In this document: piece by piece, positions 7,221-15,201 of the stretch
How the letters are laid out: every line of letters starts with the position of its first letter
Numbering within the stretch: position 1 is the stretch's first letter
Source of the DNA: an uncultured Collinsella sp.
GTDB lineage: Bacteria > Actinomycetota > Coriobacteriia > Coriobacteriales > Coriobacteriaceae
Assembly (NCBI GenBank): GCA_900554325.1
Contig: USHA01000009.1
Coordinates: forward strand, 1-38,510
Length of the DNA stretch: 38,510 nucleotides
Direction of reading: 5' to 3'
Notes under the pieces: model-generated
The model's input: the letters and a program-made list of their open reading frames with translations, nothing else
Databases searched by the model: none
Told to the model about the DNA's origin: nothing
Translations under genes and position numbers: made by a program

Positions 7221-8231
7221 CTAGTTCCCCTGTGCGCCCGAAATGCCGTTTTGCAGCGCGTTCCAGGCATCCGTCGCCATGTCGCCCAGGTTCTGCGCGG
7301 TGTCGCCGAGGTTTTGGGCCGTATCGCCCAGCTCTTGGGCCTTGTCTCCCAGCTCCTGGGCCTTGTTGCTCAGGTCTTCCAGCGTATTAGAGCTCGAACT
7401 GTCCGTACCGCTCTGATCGCCGGACACATTGCCCGACGAACTGTCCTTGCGCGTAAGCTGAACCTCCAGGTTACCGTTGTCGTTATAGTAGGCAGACGTT
7501 ACGACCCAATTGGCATCGACAACGGGCGTCGAGCCATCCTCGGTCAGAATCACGGCGTTCGAAAGGTCGGCCCCGCGCGACTTGAGGAGCTTCTTGGCGT
7601 TAGACCAGTACTGTCCCGGGATATCACTCAGGTCCACAGCGCCGGACTGGGTAGCCTCGGTCTGCTCTGCCGTCGTATCGGTTGAAGCGCCTCGTTTATT
7701 GAGCATGCCCGACACGATGGCAAACACAACCGATAAGGCAAAGAAGATCGCCAGTACGATGAGAATCTTCTTAATAACGCTCGACGAACGCGAGGGCTTC
7801 TCCCCCTCGTCCTCGCCATACTGCGGAATCGATTTGGGATACTCGCGATAGGGCTGGCGCGCACGCGAATCGCGCGAGTCATAACGAGGCTGGGCCTGTG
7901 CCGTACGCGGCATATACGTCGTCTGCTGAGGCTGCGGAATGGAATTTTGCGACAAATCGCTGTAAGGGTCCGGCGCGGAACTGGCATAGGGGTCCTGCGG
8001 CGCGTAATCAAACGGGTCTGGTGCCACGTTGCCGTAGGGGCTTTGCGAAGGGACAGCGTAAGGGTCCGGCGCCGCGTTGCCATAACCCATAACTCGCGTG
8101 GGCTCGGCCGTGGCCTGGGTCGCGTCGGGCGCGACGTAGCCGGGATTTGCCACAACGCGGGTCGCATCGGCGCTATTACCCGCCTGCGCGGAGCCGTAGC
8201 CACCCATTACGGTCGTCTTATCCTGGTCCAT
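7221..8231 (-). CDS. Single-pass membrane protein with PASTA-like domain and heptad-repeat tail
   Basis: This is a 336-residue protein. Residues 1-150 are a disordered, Pro/Asp/Tyr-rich cytoplasmic segment with three T-(T/R)-V motifs (KTTVMGG, ATRVVA, PTRVMGY) and repeated PDPY/PDPF units. A transmembrane helix spans about 153-177, placing the C-terminus outside. Residues about 201-262 (IPGQYWSNAKKLL, then AVILTEDGS and WVVTSA) resemble a single divergent PASTA domain. Residues 286-320 are heptads of the type KAQELGD/TAQNLGD, probably a coiled coil. The start is set by AAAGGA eight bases upstream; a longer frame begins 27 bases earlier. PASTA domains bind muropeptides, and T-R-V motifs could be kinase targets read by FHA domains. 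Both are inferences. It is monocistronic between two terminators. Confidence 0.7.
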   Translation of the reverse strand: MDQDKTTVMGGYGSAQAGNSADATRVVANPGYVAPDATQATAEPTRVMGYGNAAPDPYAVPSQSPYGNVAPDPFDYAPQDPYASSAPDPYSDLSQNSIPQPQQTTYMPRTAQAQPRYDSRDSRARQPYREYPKSIPQYGEDEGEKPSRSSSVIKKILIVLAIFFALSVVFAIVSGMLNKRGASTDTTAEQTEATQSGAVDLSDIPGQYWSNAKKLLKSRGADLSNAVILTEDGSTPVVDANWVVTSAYYNDNGNLEVQLTRKDSSSGNVSGDQSGTDSSSSNTLEDLSNKAQELGDKAQELGDTAQNLGDTAQNLGDMATDAWNALQNGISGAQGN

Positions 8232-8347
8232 GCAACGTTTCCTTTCCGTCGCCTGCAAGCATCGAGTTATCCATGCATTCTACCCGCGCAAAAGCCTATG
8301 ATGGGCAGTGCCCGCCGGTATCTACAAGACATGCGCGGTCCTCGGGA

Positions 8348-8384
8348 TAAAAAGCCCCGCCGGGCCTTGGTGGCGCGGCGGGGC
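8348..8384 (-). terminator. Terminator of fhs
   Basis: GCCCCGCCG (8354-8362) pairs with CGGCGGGGC (8376-8384), and on the minus strand the stem is followed by TTTTTAT. It lies 25 bases after the fhs stop codon. Confidence 0.85.
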
Positions 8385-8409
8385 GGGCAAGCGGCTATGA
8401 ATAGCGGGC

Positions 8410-10077
8410 TTAGAACAGGCCGGTGATGTTGCCGTCGTTGTCGACGTCGATGTTCTCGGCCGCGGGAACCTTGGGCAGGCCCGGCATGGTCAGAACGCTG
8501 CCGGTCAGCGCGACCACGAAGTGAGCGCCGGCGGAAACCTTGAGCTCGCGCACGGTGATGCGGAAGCCCTCGGGGGCACCGAGGGCCTTAGCGTTGTCGC
8601 TAAAGCTGTACTGCGTCTTGGCCACGCACACCGGCAGGTTGCCAAAGCCGTTCTCGCGCAGCTCAGCGAGCTGGCGCTTGGCAGCCGGCGTAAAGTCAAC
8701 GCCGTCGGCACGGTAAACCTTGGTGGCAACGGCCTCGAGGGCGTCGGCCACATCGGCACCGTCCTCGTAAGCAAACTTGAGCTCGCTCGGCTGCTCGATC
8801 AGGCGCATGACCTCATCGGCCAGGTCGAGCGCGCCCTCGCCGCCCTTGGCCCAGACCTCGGACAGCTTAACGTTGACGCCAAGCTTCTGGCACTCGGACT
8901 CGATGAGCTCCAGCTCGGCCTCGGTGTCCGTCGGGAAGCGGTTGATGGCGACCACACAGGGCAGGCCGTACACGTTCTGAATGTTGTCGACATGGCGCAG
9001 CAGGTTGGGCATGCCGGCCTTAAGGGCCTCAAGGTTCTCCTCGTTGAGGTCGGCCTTGGCGACACCGCCGTTGTACTTAAGCGCGCGGGCAGTCGCAACG
9101 ACCACGACAGCGCTGGGACGAACGCCCGTCATGCGGCACTTGATATCGAGGAACTTCTCAGCACCCAGGTCGGCACCAAAGCCGGCCTCGGTAATGGCAA
9201 CATCGCCAAAGCGCATGGCCATGCGGGTGGCCATGATGGAGTTGCAGCCGTGGGCGATATTGGCGAAGGGACCGCCGTGGACAAACGCAGGCGTGCCCTC
9301 GAGCGTCTGCACCAGGTTGGGTTTGAGCGCGTCCTTGAGCAGAGCAGCCATGGCGCCCTGAGCCTTAAGGTCGCGAGCGCGGACGGGCTCGCCGGCAAAG
9401 CTGTAGCCGACGACGATCTCGCCCAGGCGCTCCTTGAGGTCGTTAATGCTCGTGGACAGGCACAAGATTGCCATAATCTCGGAGGCGACGGTAATGTCGA
9501 AGCCGTCCTCGCGCGGCACGCCCTGGGCCTTGCCGCCAATGCCGTCGATGACGTGACGGAGCTGACGGTCGTTCATGTCGACGACGCGCTTCCAGGTGAT
9601 GCGCTTAACGTCGATACCGAGCTGGTTGCCCTGCTGAATATGGTTGTCGAGCATAGCGGCCAGCAGGTTGTTGGCGGCACCGATGGCATGGAAGTCACCG
9701 GTAAAGTGCAGGTTGATGTCCTCCATGGGGATAACCTGGGCCCAACCGCCACCGGCGGCACCGCCCTTCACGCCAAAGACGGGACCGAGCGAAGGCTCGC
9801 GCAGAGCCACGGCGCTCTTGACGCCGCGACGGCGCAGACCGTCGGCAAGACCGATGGTCGTGGTGGTCTTACCCTCGCCGGCGGGCGTGGGGTTGATAGC
9901 GGTCACGAGGACGAGCTTAGCCTGATGATCAGTTGGCTCATTGAGCAGGGAGTAGTCGACCTTAGCCTTGTCGAAGCCGTACGGAATCAGATGCTTAACG
10001 TCAACGCCGGCGTTCTTAGCCACCTCGGTAATAGGCAGCGGCGTGACGGAACGTGCGATTTCGATGTCAGTAGGCAT
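8410..10077 (-). CDS. fhs: Formate--tetrahydrofolate ligase
   Basis: This cytosolic enzyme makes 10-formyltetrahydrofolate from formate, ATP and tetrahydrofolate, feeding purine and formyl-methionine synthesis and one-carbon metabolism in anaerobes. The 555-residue length equals the family norm. The nucleotide-binding loop TPAGEGKTTTTIGL is at about 64-77, with the conserved ALREPSLGPVFGVKGGAAGGG region after it and VCVAKTQYSFSDN near residue 490. The start at 10077 has GAAAGGA six bases upstream; the frame continues 60 bases further with no ribosome site. The gene is monocistronic, with a strong terminator behind it. I looked for a folate riboswitch in the 146 bases upstream and saw none. 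No Wood-Ljungdahl genes are adjacent. Confidence 0.98.
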   Translation of the reverse strand: MPTDIEIARSVTPLPITEVAKNAGVDVKHLIPYGFDKAKVDYSLLNEPTDHQAKLVLVTAINPTPAGEGKTTTTIGLADGLRRRGVKSAVALREPSLGPVFGVKGGAAGGGWAQVIPMEDINLHFTGDFHAIGAANNLLAAMLDNHIQQGNQLGIDVKRITWKRVVDMNDRQLRHVIDGIGGKAQGVPREDGFDITVASEIMAILCLSTSINDLKERLGEIVVGYSFAGEPVRARDLKAQGAMAALLKDALKPNLVQTLEGTPAFVHGGPFANIAHGCNSIMATRMAMRFGDVAITEAGFGADLGAEKFLDIKCRMTGVRPSAVVVVATARALKYNGGVAKADLNEENLEALKAGMPNLLRHVDNIQNVYGLPCVVAINRFPTDTEAELELIESECQKLGVNVKLSEVWAKGGEGALDLADEVMRLIEQPSELKFAYEDGADVADALEAVATKVYRADGVDFTPAAKRQLAELRENGFGNLPVCVAKTQYSFSDNAKALGAPEGFRITVRELKVSAGAHFVVALTGSVLTMPGLPKVPAAENIDVDNDGNITGLF

Positions 10078-10223
10078 GGGCGGTCCTTTCGTTACCGGAT
10101 GAGAAAAAGACCAATCCAGCATAGCACGGGCGCGCAATAGAAAAACACCCGTAACCGATGAATGGCGATATGTTTATCCAATGCCCAGCGATAGCCTAAC
10201 AGCCTGCCAAAACAAAACCATCC

Positions 10224-11291
10224 CTAAACGGTTGGCTCGATCCCCAAATGCTCAAACGTGCGAAGGGTTGCTTGGCGGCCCTGGGGCGTACGGATCATCA
10301 GACCGCACTGCAGCAGATAGGGCTCATAGACATCCTCAAGCGTGCCCGGGTCCTCGCCTACCGCGCTGGCAAGCGTGGTCAGGCCCACGGCGCGACCGGA
10401 GAACGTCTTGGCAAGCGTCTCCAAAATACGGATGTCCATCCAGTCCAGGCCAAGCTCATCGATCTCGAAGAACTCGAGCGCTTGACGGCAAATGTCGAGT
10501 TCGATGGGACCGTTACCGCGCACCTGCGCATAGTCGCGCACGCGCTTGAGCAGACGGTTTGCAAGACGCGGCGTGCCGCGCGAGCGCGAGCCTATCTCGA
10601 GCGCGCTGGGATGGTCAATCGTCGCGCCCAGGATGGTCGCTGAGCGCGTCACGATCTGGGCGAGCTCCTCGACGGTATAGTAATCCAGGCGATACGAGAT
10701 GCCAAAGCGGTCGCGCAGCGGACCGGTCAGCATGCCCGAGCGGGTCGTCGCCGCCACCAGTGTGAACTTGGGGATGTCAAGGCGAATCGAGCGAGCCGCC
10801 GGACCCTTGCCGATTACGATATCGAGCGCAAAGTCCTCCATCGCGGGATACAGGACCTCCTCGACCGAACGGTTGAGGCGGTGGATCTCGTCGATAAACA
10901 GCACGTCGCCCGGCTGCAAATTGGTAAGGATAGCCGCCAGGTCGCCGGTACGCGCGATGGCAGGGCCACTCGTCGTCTTGATCTGAGCGCCCAGCTCGTT
11001 GGCGATAACCGTAGCCAGCGTGGTCTTGCCCAAGCCCGGAGGGCCTGAGAAGATCACGTGGTCGAGCGTCTCGCCACGGCTCTGCGCTGCCTCGATCAAC
11101 ACGCGCAGGCTCTGCTTGATGTGCTCCTGGCCGCAGTAGTCGTCCAAGCGCTGAGGGCGCAAGGTGCGGTCGACATCGAGGTCCTCGGGCGTCAGCTCCG
11201 AGCCCACCACGCGCTCACCGTGCGCCATGGATGCCGCCGGCGAGTTGCCGGGCGTCGCCCACAGGTCCTGAGAGTCATCGGCTTCCCACAT
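10224..11291 (-). CDS. ruvB: Holliday junction branch-migration ATPase RuvB
   Basis: RuvB is the AAA+ motor that, with RuvA, drives branch migration of Holliday junctions. The 355-residue protein shows Walker A GPPGLGKT (83-90), Walker B FIDEIHR, the PLRDRFG arginine-finger segment and the C-terminal winged-helix domain ending near GRQATLRTFEHLG. An N-terminal extension of about 35 residues precedes the conserved core (DRTLRPQ). The start is in a TGATG overlap with the ruvA stop. I chose the ATG at 11291; the adjacent in-frame GTG at 11294 is possible. It is the last gene of ruvC-ruvA-ruvB, so expression follows the LexA-type box upstream of ruvC. Confidence 0.97.
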   Translation of the reverse strand: MWEADDSQDLWATPGNSPAASMAHGERVVGSELTPEDLDVDRTLRPQRLDDYCGQEHIKQSLRVLIEAAQSRGETLDHVIFSGPPGLGKTTLATVIANELGAQIKTTSGPAIARTGDLAAILTNLQPGDVLFIDEIHRLNRSVEEVLYPAMEDFALDIVIGKGPAARSIRLDIPKFTLVAATTRSGMLTGPLRDRFGISYRLDYYTVEELAQIVTRSATILGATIDHPSALEIGSRSRGTPRLANRLLKRVRDYAQVRGNGPIELDICRQALEFFEIDELGLDWMDIRILETLAKTFSGRAVGLTTLASAVGEDPGTLEDVYEPYLLQCGLMIRTPQGRQATLRTFEHLGIEPTV

Positions 11292-11911
11292 CACGCATCC
11301 ATTCCGAGTCGCTTAAGCGCCGCGCCGAGCAGATCCTCGACACGCATATCCTGCCCATCATACCCGCTCAGGGCAACATCGGTCTCCTGCGGGCTAAAGC
11401 CCATGGAAAGGAGTGCCGCGCGGGCATCGTCGATCGCCGAGGGAGCGGCAGCGGGAACCGGCATCGCAACCTGGCCGGGAATTACATCGACCGGCACAAA
11501 GCCCTTGTCCTTGGCAAAGGTGCTCTTGAGCTCCAGGATGAGACGCTGCGCGGTCTTTTTGCCCACGCCAGGCACCTTGGCCATGCCTTTGTCGTCCTCG
11601 GCCATTACCAGAGAATACAGCTGTCCCACGGTATAGGTGGAGAGCACGGCGAGCGCCAGGCGCGGGCCGACGCCCGAGACGGACACAAGTCGATCGAACA
11701 TCGTACGCTCGTCCTTGGAGGCAAAGCCAAAGAGCGTCATAGCGTCCTCGCGCACCTGCATGCGCGTATAGAGGCGAACCTCGCCGCCGGTCGTTGGCAA
11801 CGTGGCCGCGGTGCTGCCCGAGATGCCGAGCTCAAAGCCCACGCCCGATACATCGACGACGGCCGAGCTCATCGTGGCCTCGACAAGCGTTCCATGGAGC
11901 TGGGAGATCAT
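11291..11911 (-). CDS. ruvA: Holliday junction recognition protein RuvA
   Basis: RuvA forms the tetramer that holds the four-way junction flat and loads RuvB. The 206-residue protein has the OB-fold opening (MISQLHGTL, then VGFELGIS), paired helix-hairpin-helix motifs (VSGVGPRLALAVL at about 78-90 and VPGVGKKTAQRLILEL at about 113-128), a flexible linker rich in Ala/Pro/Val (about 140-160) and the RuvB-binding C-terminal helices (ARAALLSMGF). The start overlaps the ruvC stop as ATGA, and its stop overlaps the ruvB start, so all three are translationally coupled. Confidence 0.97.
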   Translation of the reverse strand: MISQLHGTLVEATMSSAVVDVSGVGFELGISGSTAATLPTTGGEVRLYTRMQVREDAMTLFGFASKDERTMFDRLVSVSGVGPRLALAVLSTYTVGQLYSLVMAEDDKGMAKVPGVGKKTAQRLILELKSTFAKDKGFVPVDVIPGQVAMPVPAAAPSAIDDARAALLSMGFSPQETDVALSGYDGQDMRVEDLLGAALKRLGMDA

Positions 11912-12432
11912 CGGTATCCGGTTCCTCTCTGTTGATAGAACTCGCCGCCGGTGAGGGCGCGGGTGCGGCTTAAGTTAACGTGGCAGATGGCGCAGGCCAG
12001 GGCATCGGCGGCATGGTCGGGATGCGGGTCGTGGTCAAGTTGCGTAAGCGTGCGCACCATATAGGCGACCTGCCGCTTGTCCGCGGCGCCGGTGCCCACC
12101 ACAGCCTGCTTGATCTGCATAGGCGTGTATTCGCCGATCTCGAGCGCGCATTCCGAAAGCGCCACGAGCGCAGCGCCGCGGGCATGCGCCGTAGGGATGG
12201 CCGAGCGAACGTTAGCGCCAAAGTAGATGCTCTCGACAGCCGCGGTATCGGGGCGATAGCGCTCGACAACGTCTTTGAGGTCGCGGGCGATGTGCGACAG
12301 GCGCACCGCGAGCGGACTACCCGCGCTGGTCTCGATACAGCCGTAGGCACGGCAGCGGACCTCGCCACGCCGTTCCTCGATAATCCCCCACCCCGTATGG
12401 GCCAAACCGGGGTCGATACCCAAGATAACCAA
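11908..12432 (-). CDS. ruvC: Holliday junction resolvase RuvC
   Basis: RuvC is the dimeric endonuclease that cuts Holliday junctions. The 174-residue protein shows the RNase H-like active site: D7 in ILGIDPG, E67 in AAVESIYFG, and H140 with D143 in DHAADALACAI. Histidine at the third acidic position is known in many bacterial RuvC proteins. Translation appears to start at TTG (12432), because GGGGAGG lies five bases upstream and MVILGIDPG is the normal N-terminus. No in-frame ATG fits as well. It heads ruvC-ruvA-ruvB, with 4-bp overlap to ruvA. A promoter and an SOS box lie 56-78 bases upstream. Confidence 0.96.
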   Translation of the reverse strand: MVILGIDPGLAHTGWGIIEERRGEVRCRAYGCIETSAGSPLAVRLSHIARDLKDVVERYRPDTAAVESIYFGANVRSAIPTAHARGAALVALSECALEIGEYTPMQIKQAVVGTGAADKRQVAYMVRTLTQLDHDPHPDHAADALACAICHVNLSRTRALTGGEFYQQRGTGYR

Positions 12433-12487
12433 GCCAGCCTCCCCTCGCCTTTTGCCGAGCGCAAGGCAAGGCCCCGCGCACTATTCA

Positions 12488-12501
12488 CGAACGTCTGTTC
12501 T
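12488..12501. promoter_or_regulatory. LexA (SOS) box at the ruvCAB promoter
   Basis: The plus strand reads CGAACGTCTGTTCT, containing the core GAAC-N4-GTTC. It fits the Gram-positive/actinobacterial LexA consensus CGAAC-RNRY-GTTCG at all but one outer base (read on the minus strand, AGAACAGACGTTCG). It lies directly beside the -10 element, over the expected transcription start, where LexA would block initiation. Confidence 0.75.
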
Positions 12502-12510
12502 AGAATAACA
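12502..12510 (-). promoter_or_regulatory. Extended -10 promoter of ruvCAB
   Basis: On the minus strand TG-T-TATTCT forms an extended -10. The matching -35 position (12525-12530) is poor, as is usual for extended -10 promoters. The expected start near 12495 falls within the LexA box and gives a leader of about 60 nt. Confidence 0.5.
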
Positions 12511-12569
12511 CAACGGGGCCAGGATGCTTAGTTGAAGTGTCGGGGTTGGGAGCGAATCCCATCCCGTAG

Positions 12570-14555
12570 TTAATTTTGACTGAAGAACGGGAATTGTCTC
12601 GGATCCACCGGCGGATGCGGCATCGGCATACCCTGAGGTCCGCCCTGCGGGCCACCCTGACCGCCCATCATCTTATCGATGGCGTCCTGGACCTCGCCCT
12701 CGAACTTCTTCATACCCTCGTGCAAACGGCGCTGACCGTCCTCGGAGCGCAGCTCTTCCATCTGCTCGGGCGAAATACCCAACAACTCGCCCAATATGCC
12801 CATCATCTCGCCACGCATACGATCACTCGTATCGTCGTCGGCAAAGCGGCGCACCTCGGCGCGTGCCAGCGAATCGACCGTCATACGTTCCTTACCGTTG
12901 AGCCCAAGATCGGACCACGCGAGCATATACGGCCAGGCGCGCTCGGCAAACGAACGGGCCGAGACGATCGGCGCCGTCGGCAGCTGGTGGCGAGCAGCCT
13001 CGCCCTGGCGCACGAGCATCAACAGCAGCGAACATGCCTCGGGCTTACCGGCAGCCATCGGGATATCGTCGAAAGGACGATTGCGGTCGACGTGCGACTC
13101 GAGCGTGCCATCGACCTCACCCGGCTCAAGCCCACCGAGCAGCTGCGCCGCGCGATCGAGCACGTCAACCGGGCCGGCAAGCGTAGAGAGCGCCTGCGCC
13201 AGCACGCGCTCCATGCAATCCTCCACCGCATTGAGCGTCACAAGCTCCTGCGGCACCACAGCAGACGTACGGTTGCGCACACGCGCCACAAACTCGAGCG
13301 TCGACAGGTACACGTCGCCGAAGGGCGCGTAATCTCCCTGGTAGCCACCGCAAAGCGCCGGCGCCGCCAGCGCGTACTCGGTTTTGGACAGCGGACTCAG
13401 CGCCATCGCGCCCAGCTCGAGCGCCGTATCCTCCAGCATGAGCCCCAGCGTGCGCGAGCGCAGGCGCTCGGCGTCTCCCGCCGACACGTCGCGGTCGAGC
13501 ACACGCGATGCATCCGGCGCATCGCGCTCAACCGTGCGAATATGCAGGCGCTCGGCAATTGCGCGAACGGCGGCACAGCGAGCCGCCTCGGCCTCTTCCT
13601 GCGCCGGCGTAAAGATGCGGTTGCGCCCCAGCACCAGGCCGATCACATTGCGCGGACCCAAGGCATCGACGGCCAGCGCCGCCAGCAGGGACGACGGCAG
13701 GTCACCCTCGAGCGCCACCACAGCGCGCGCCGCACCGCGAGCGCGGGCGTTGTCGCGCACGGCGAGCACCAGCGCCTGCCACAGCCACTCCTCGGAGCGA
13801 AACTCGGGCAGCTCGTGGTCCTCCAGAGCGTCGAGCATCACGCCGCGCTGAATCTCCTGGACCAGCAGACTCTCTTCAAAACACGGCGCCTGAGCCACCA
13901 CGCGACCGCAGTCGTCGAGCACAAACGACCCGCCGGTATACACCGACTCGTCGTACGCACCGACCGGCGCCATGCAGGCAAACCACACGCTGCGCTTGGA
14001 CGCGATCTTGCGGTAGGCTCCACTGCGTACAGCTGCAACGGCAGCGGTCTCGCGGTTGGTCATATCGAATGCGTTGAATTGGAAATAGGCAATGAGGTCG
14101 ACGCCGGTCGGCAGCATCTCGAGCTCGCGATCCAGGTCGAAAATCACCGCGATGCGCACGCCGTCCACGTCGAACACCGGCGGCGCCCAACGCGCATCGT
14201 TGTTCTCGCCACGCTGCAGGGCAATGCTCGCGCGGGCGGGCACCACGCGGCCGTCCTTGAGCATCATGTAGTCGAGCAGCGGCTGGCCCTCAAACGAGAC
14301 CGCCGCCGGCACGATGCAGATCATATCGAGCTCTTGAATACGCTCGGCAACGCCGGTCAAACCCATCAGCATGTCGTGCTCAAAATCGGCAGCGCCCACC
14401 AGGCCGCCGGGCATGGCACCCATAAAGAGCGGAGCCGGCACGCACAGAACGCGCGCCCCGCGCTCGTGGGCAAGACGAGCCTGGTCCTCGATACGACCGC
14501 AAATGCCCTCAATATCACCCAGGCGCATATCGATCTGTGCAAGCGCGAGCTTCAT
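12570..14555 (-). CDS. NAD synthetase-like protein with both active sites degenerate
   Basis: The 661-residue protein has the layout of glutamine-dependent NAD synthetase: an N-terminal nitrilase-type amidase domain (1-270), then an adenine-nucleotide alpha-hydrolase domain (about 270-500). Key residues are missing. The amidase Glu (FPEL in the family) is A41 in VPAPLFMG. The nucleophile Cys (GVxICED) is F139 in IAVIFDLD. The PPi loop SGGxDS is EGDLPS (283-288). The TGNKSE element survives only as SPLSKTE. The tail (about 560-661) is a new helical segment plus a Gly/Pro/Met-rich end. The frame is intact and codon use is normal, so this is a maintained pseudoenzyme, not a decaying gene. Its role is unknown, perhaps regulatory or structural. 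Annotation as functional nadE would be unsafe. Confidence 0.8.
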   Translation of the reverse strand: MKLALAQIDMRLGDIEGICGRIEDQARLAHERGARVLCVPAPLFMGAMPGGLVGAADFEHDMLMGLTGVAERIQELDMICIVPAAVSFEGQPLLDYMMLKDGRVVPARASIALQRGENNDARWAPPVFDVDGVRIAVIFDLDRELEMLPTGVDLIAYFQFNAFDMTNRETAAVAAVRSGAYRKIASKRSVWFACMAPVGAYDESVYTGGSFVLDDCGRVVAQAPCFEESLLVQEIQRGVMLDALEDHELPEFRSEEWLWQALVLAVRDNARARGAARAVVALEGDLPSSLLAALAVDALGPRNVIGLVLGRNRIFTPAQEEAEAARCAAVRAIAERLHIRTVERDAPDASRVLDRDVSAGDAERLRSRTLGLMLEDTALELGAMALSPLSKTEYALAAPALCGGYQGDYAPFGDVYLSTLEFVARVRNRTSAVVPQELVTLNAVEDCMERVLAQALSTLAGPVDVLDRAAQLLGGLEPGEVDGTLESHVDRNRPFDDIPMAAGKPEACSLLLMLVRQGEAARHQLPTAPIVSARSFAERAWPYMLAWSDLGLNGKERMTVDSLARAEVRRFADDDTSDRMRGEMMGILGELLGISPEQMEELRSEDGQRRLHEGMKKFEGEVQDAIDKMMGGQGGPQGGPQGMPMPHPPVDPRQFPFFSQN

Positions 14556-14596
14556 GGCTCAGCCCTTTCCGTCGTAAACCGTCGTTGTCGTAGTAA

Positions 14597-14627
14597 AAGC
14601 GCCGACCGCAAGATGCAGTCGGCGCTT
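14597..14627 (-). terminator. Terminator of the superoxide reductase gene
   Basis: AAGCGCCGAC (14597-14606) pairs perfectly with GTCGGCGCTT (14618-14627) around an 11-nt loop. The minus strand continues TTTTAC. It separates the superoxide reductase gene from the NAD synthetase-like gene. Confidence 0.8.
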
Positions 14628-14672
14628 GCATGTGCATATGCTAGCTATGATACCCCGAGCGGGGGCGCGCTC

Positions 14673-15035
14673 CTAGAACGTCGCGGACCACAGCCCATGC
14701 AGGTTGCAGTAGGCATAGACGGTACCGGTCTTGGAGCCGCCCGCGAAAAACGTCGTGGGCTTCATGCCGGGCTCAAGGTAGTGGACCTCCAGACGGCCCT
14801 CGGCCTCAAGCGCGATCCACTCGATATAGTGCTCGGGCAGGCTGGGGTGCTCGACCGAGCCCACGCGTGCGCGGATGACGTGGCCGTCGCGCTCGGTCTC
14901 GACAACAGGCACGTGCTTCTCGTGCGCCGCGTCCTCAGTGTTTGCGGTCAGTTCCGTGCAACCGGCAGGGGTTGCAACGTCGTCGCTCAGGGCGGCAATG
15001 AGCTTGCCGTCGGGGTCCTTAAAGAATTTCGCCAT
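14673..15035 (-). CDS. Superoxide reductase (desulfoferrodoxin family, class III-like)
   Basis: This cytosolic, non-haem iron enzyme reduces superoxide to hydrogen peroxide without making oxygen, a typical anaerobe defence. The 120-residue protein has all five ligands of the catalytic Fe(His)4Cys centre: H41 (in EKHVPV), H63 and H69 (EHPSLPEHYIEW), C110 and H113 (YCNLHGLW), plus the active-site E39-K40 pair. Residues 1-36 align with the N-terminal desulforedoxin-like domain of class I enzymes but have lost its CxxC and CC cysteines (only C26 remains), so the electron-relay iron is absent. The start at 15035 has AAGGAG six bases upstream; the longer open frame is not supported. It is monocistronic with its own terminator. 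A rubredoxin from elsewhere would be the donor, by inference. Confidence 0.92.
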   Translation of the reverse strand: MAKFFKDPDGKLIAALSDDVATPAGCTELTANTEDAAHEKHVPVVETERDGHVIRARVGSVEHPSLPEHYIEWIALEAEGRLEVHYLEPGMKPTTFFAGGSKTGTVYAYCNLHGLWSATF

Positions 15036-15201
15036 GATGTTCTCCTTTGCTGATGTGCCAATGTTCTTGATGCTTCTTATGCCCAAAGGCAGACAAACCA
15101 TCCACGGCATGGCAAATGAACACATAACGGACGAGACGAGCGACAGGGGCCAAGGCGAACCGGTAGCTTGGCCCATCCCAGCAACCCCATCCCGCGCGCA
15201 G

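Noticed and set aside
10078..10223. Possible folate riboswitch upstream of fhs
   Set aside because: No THF riboswitch core motifs are present.
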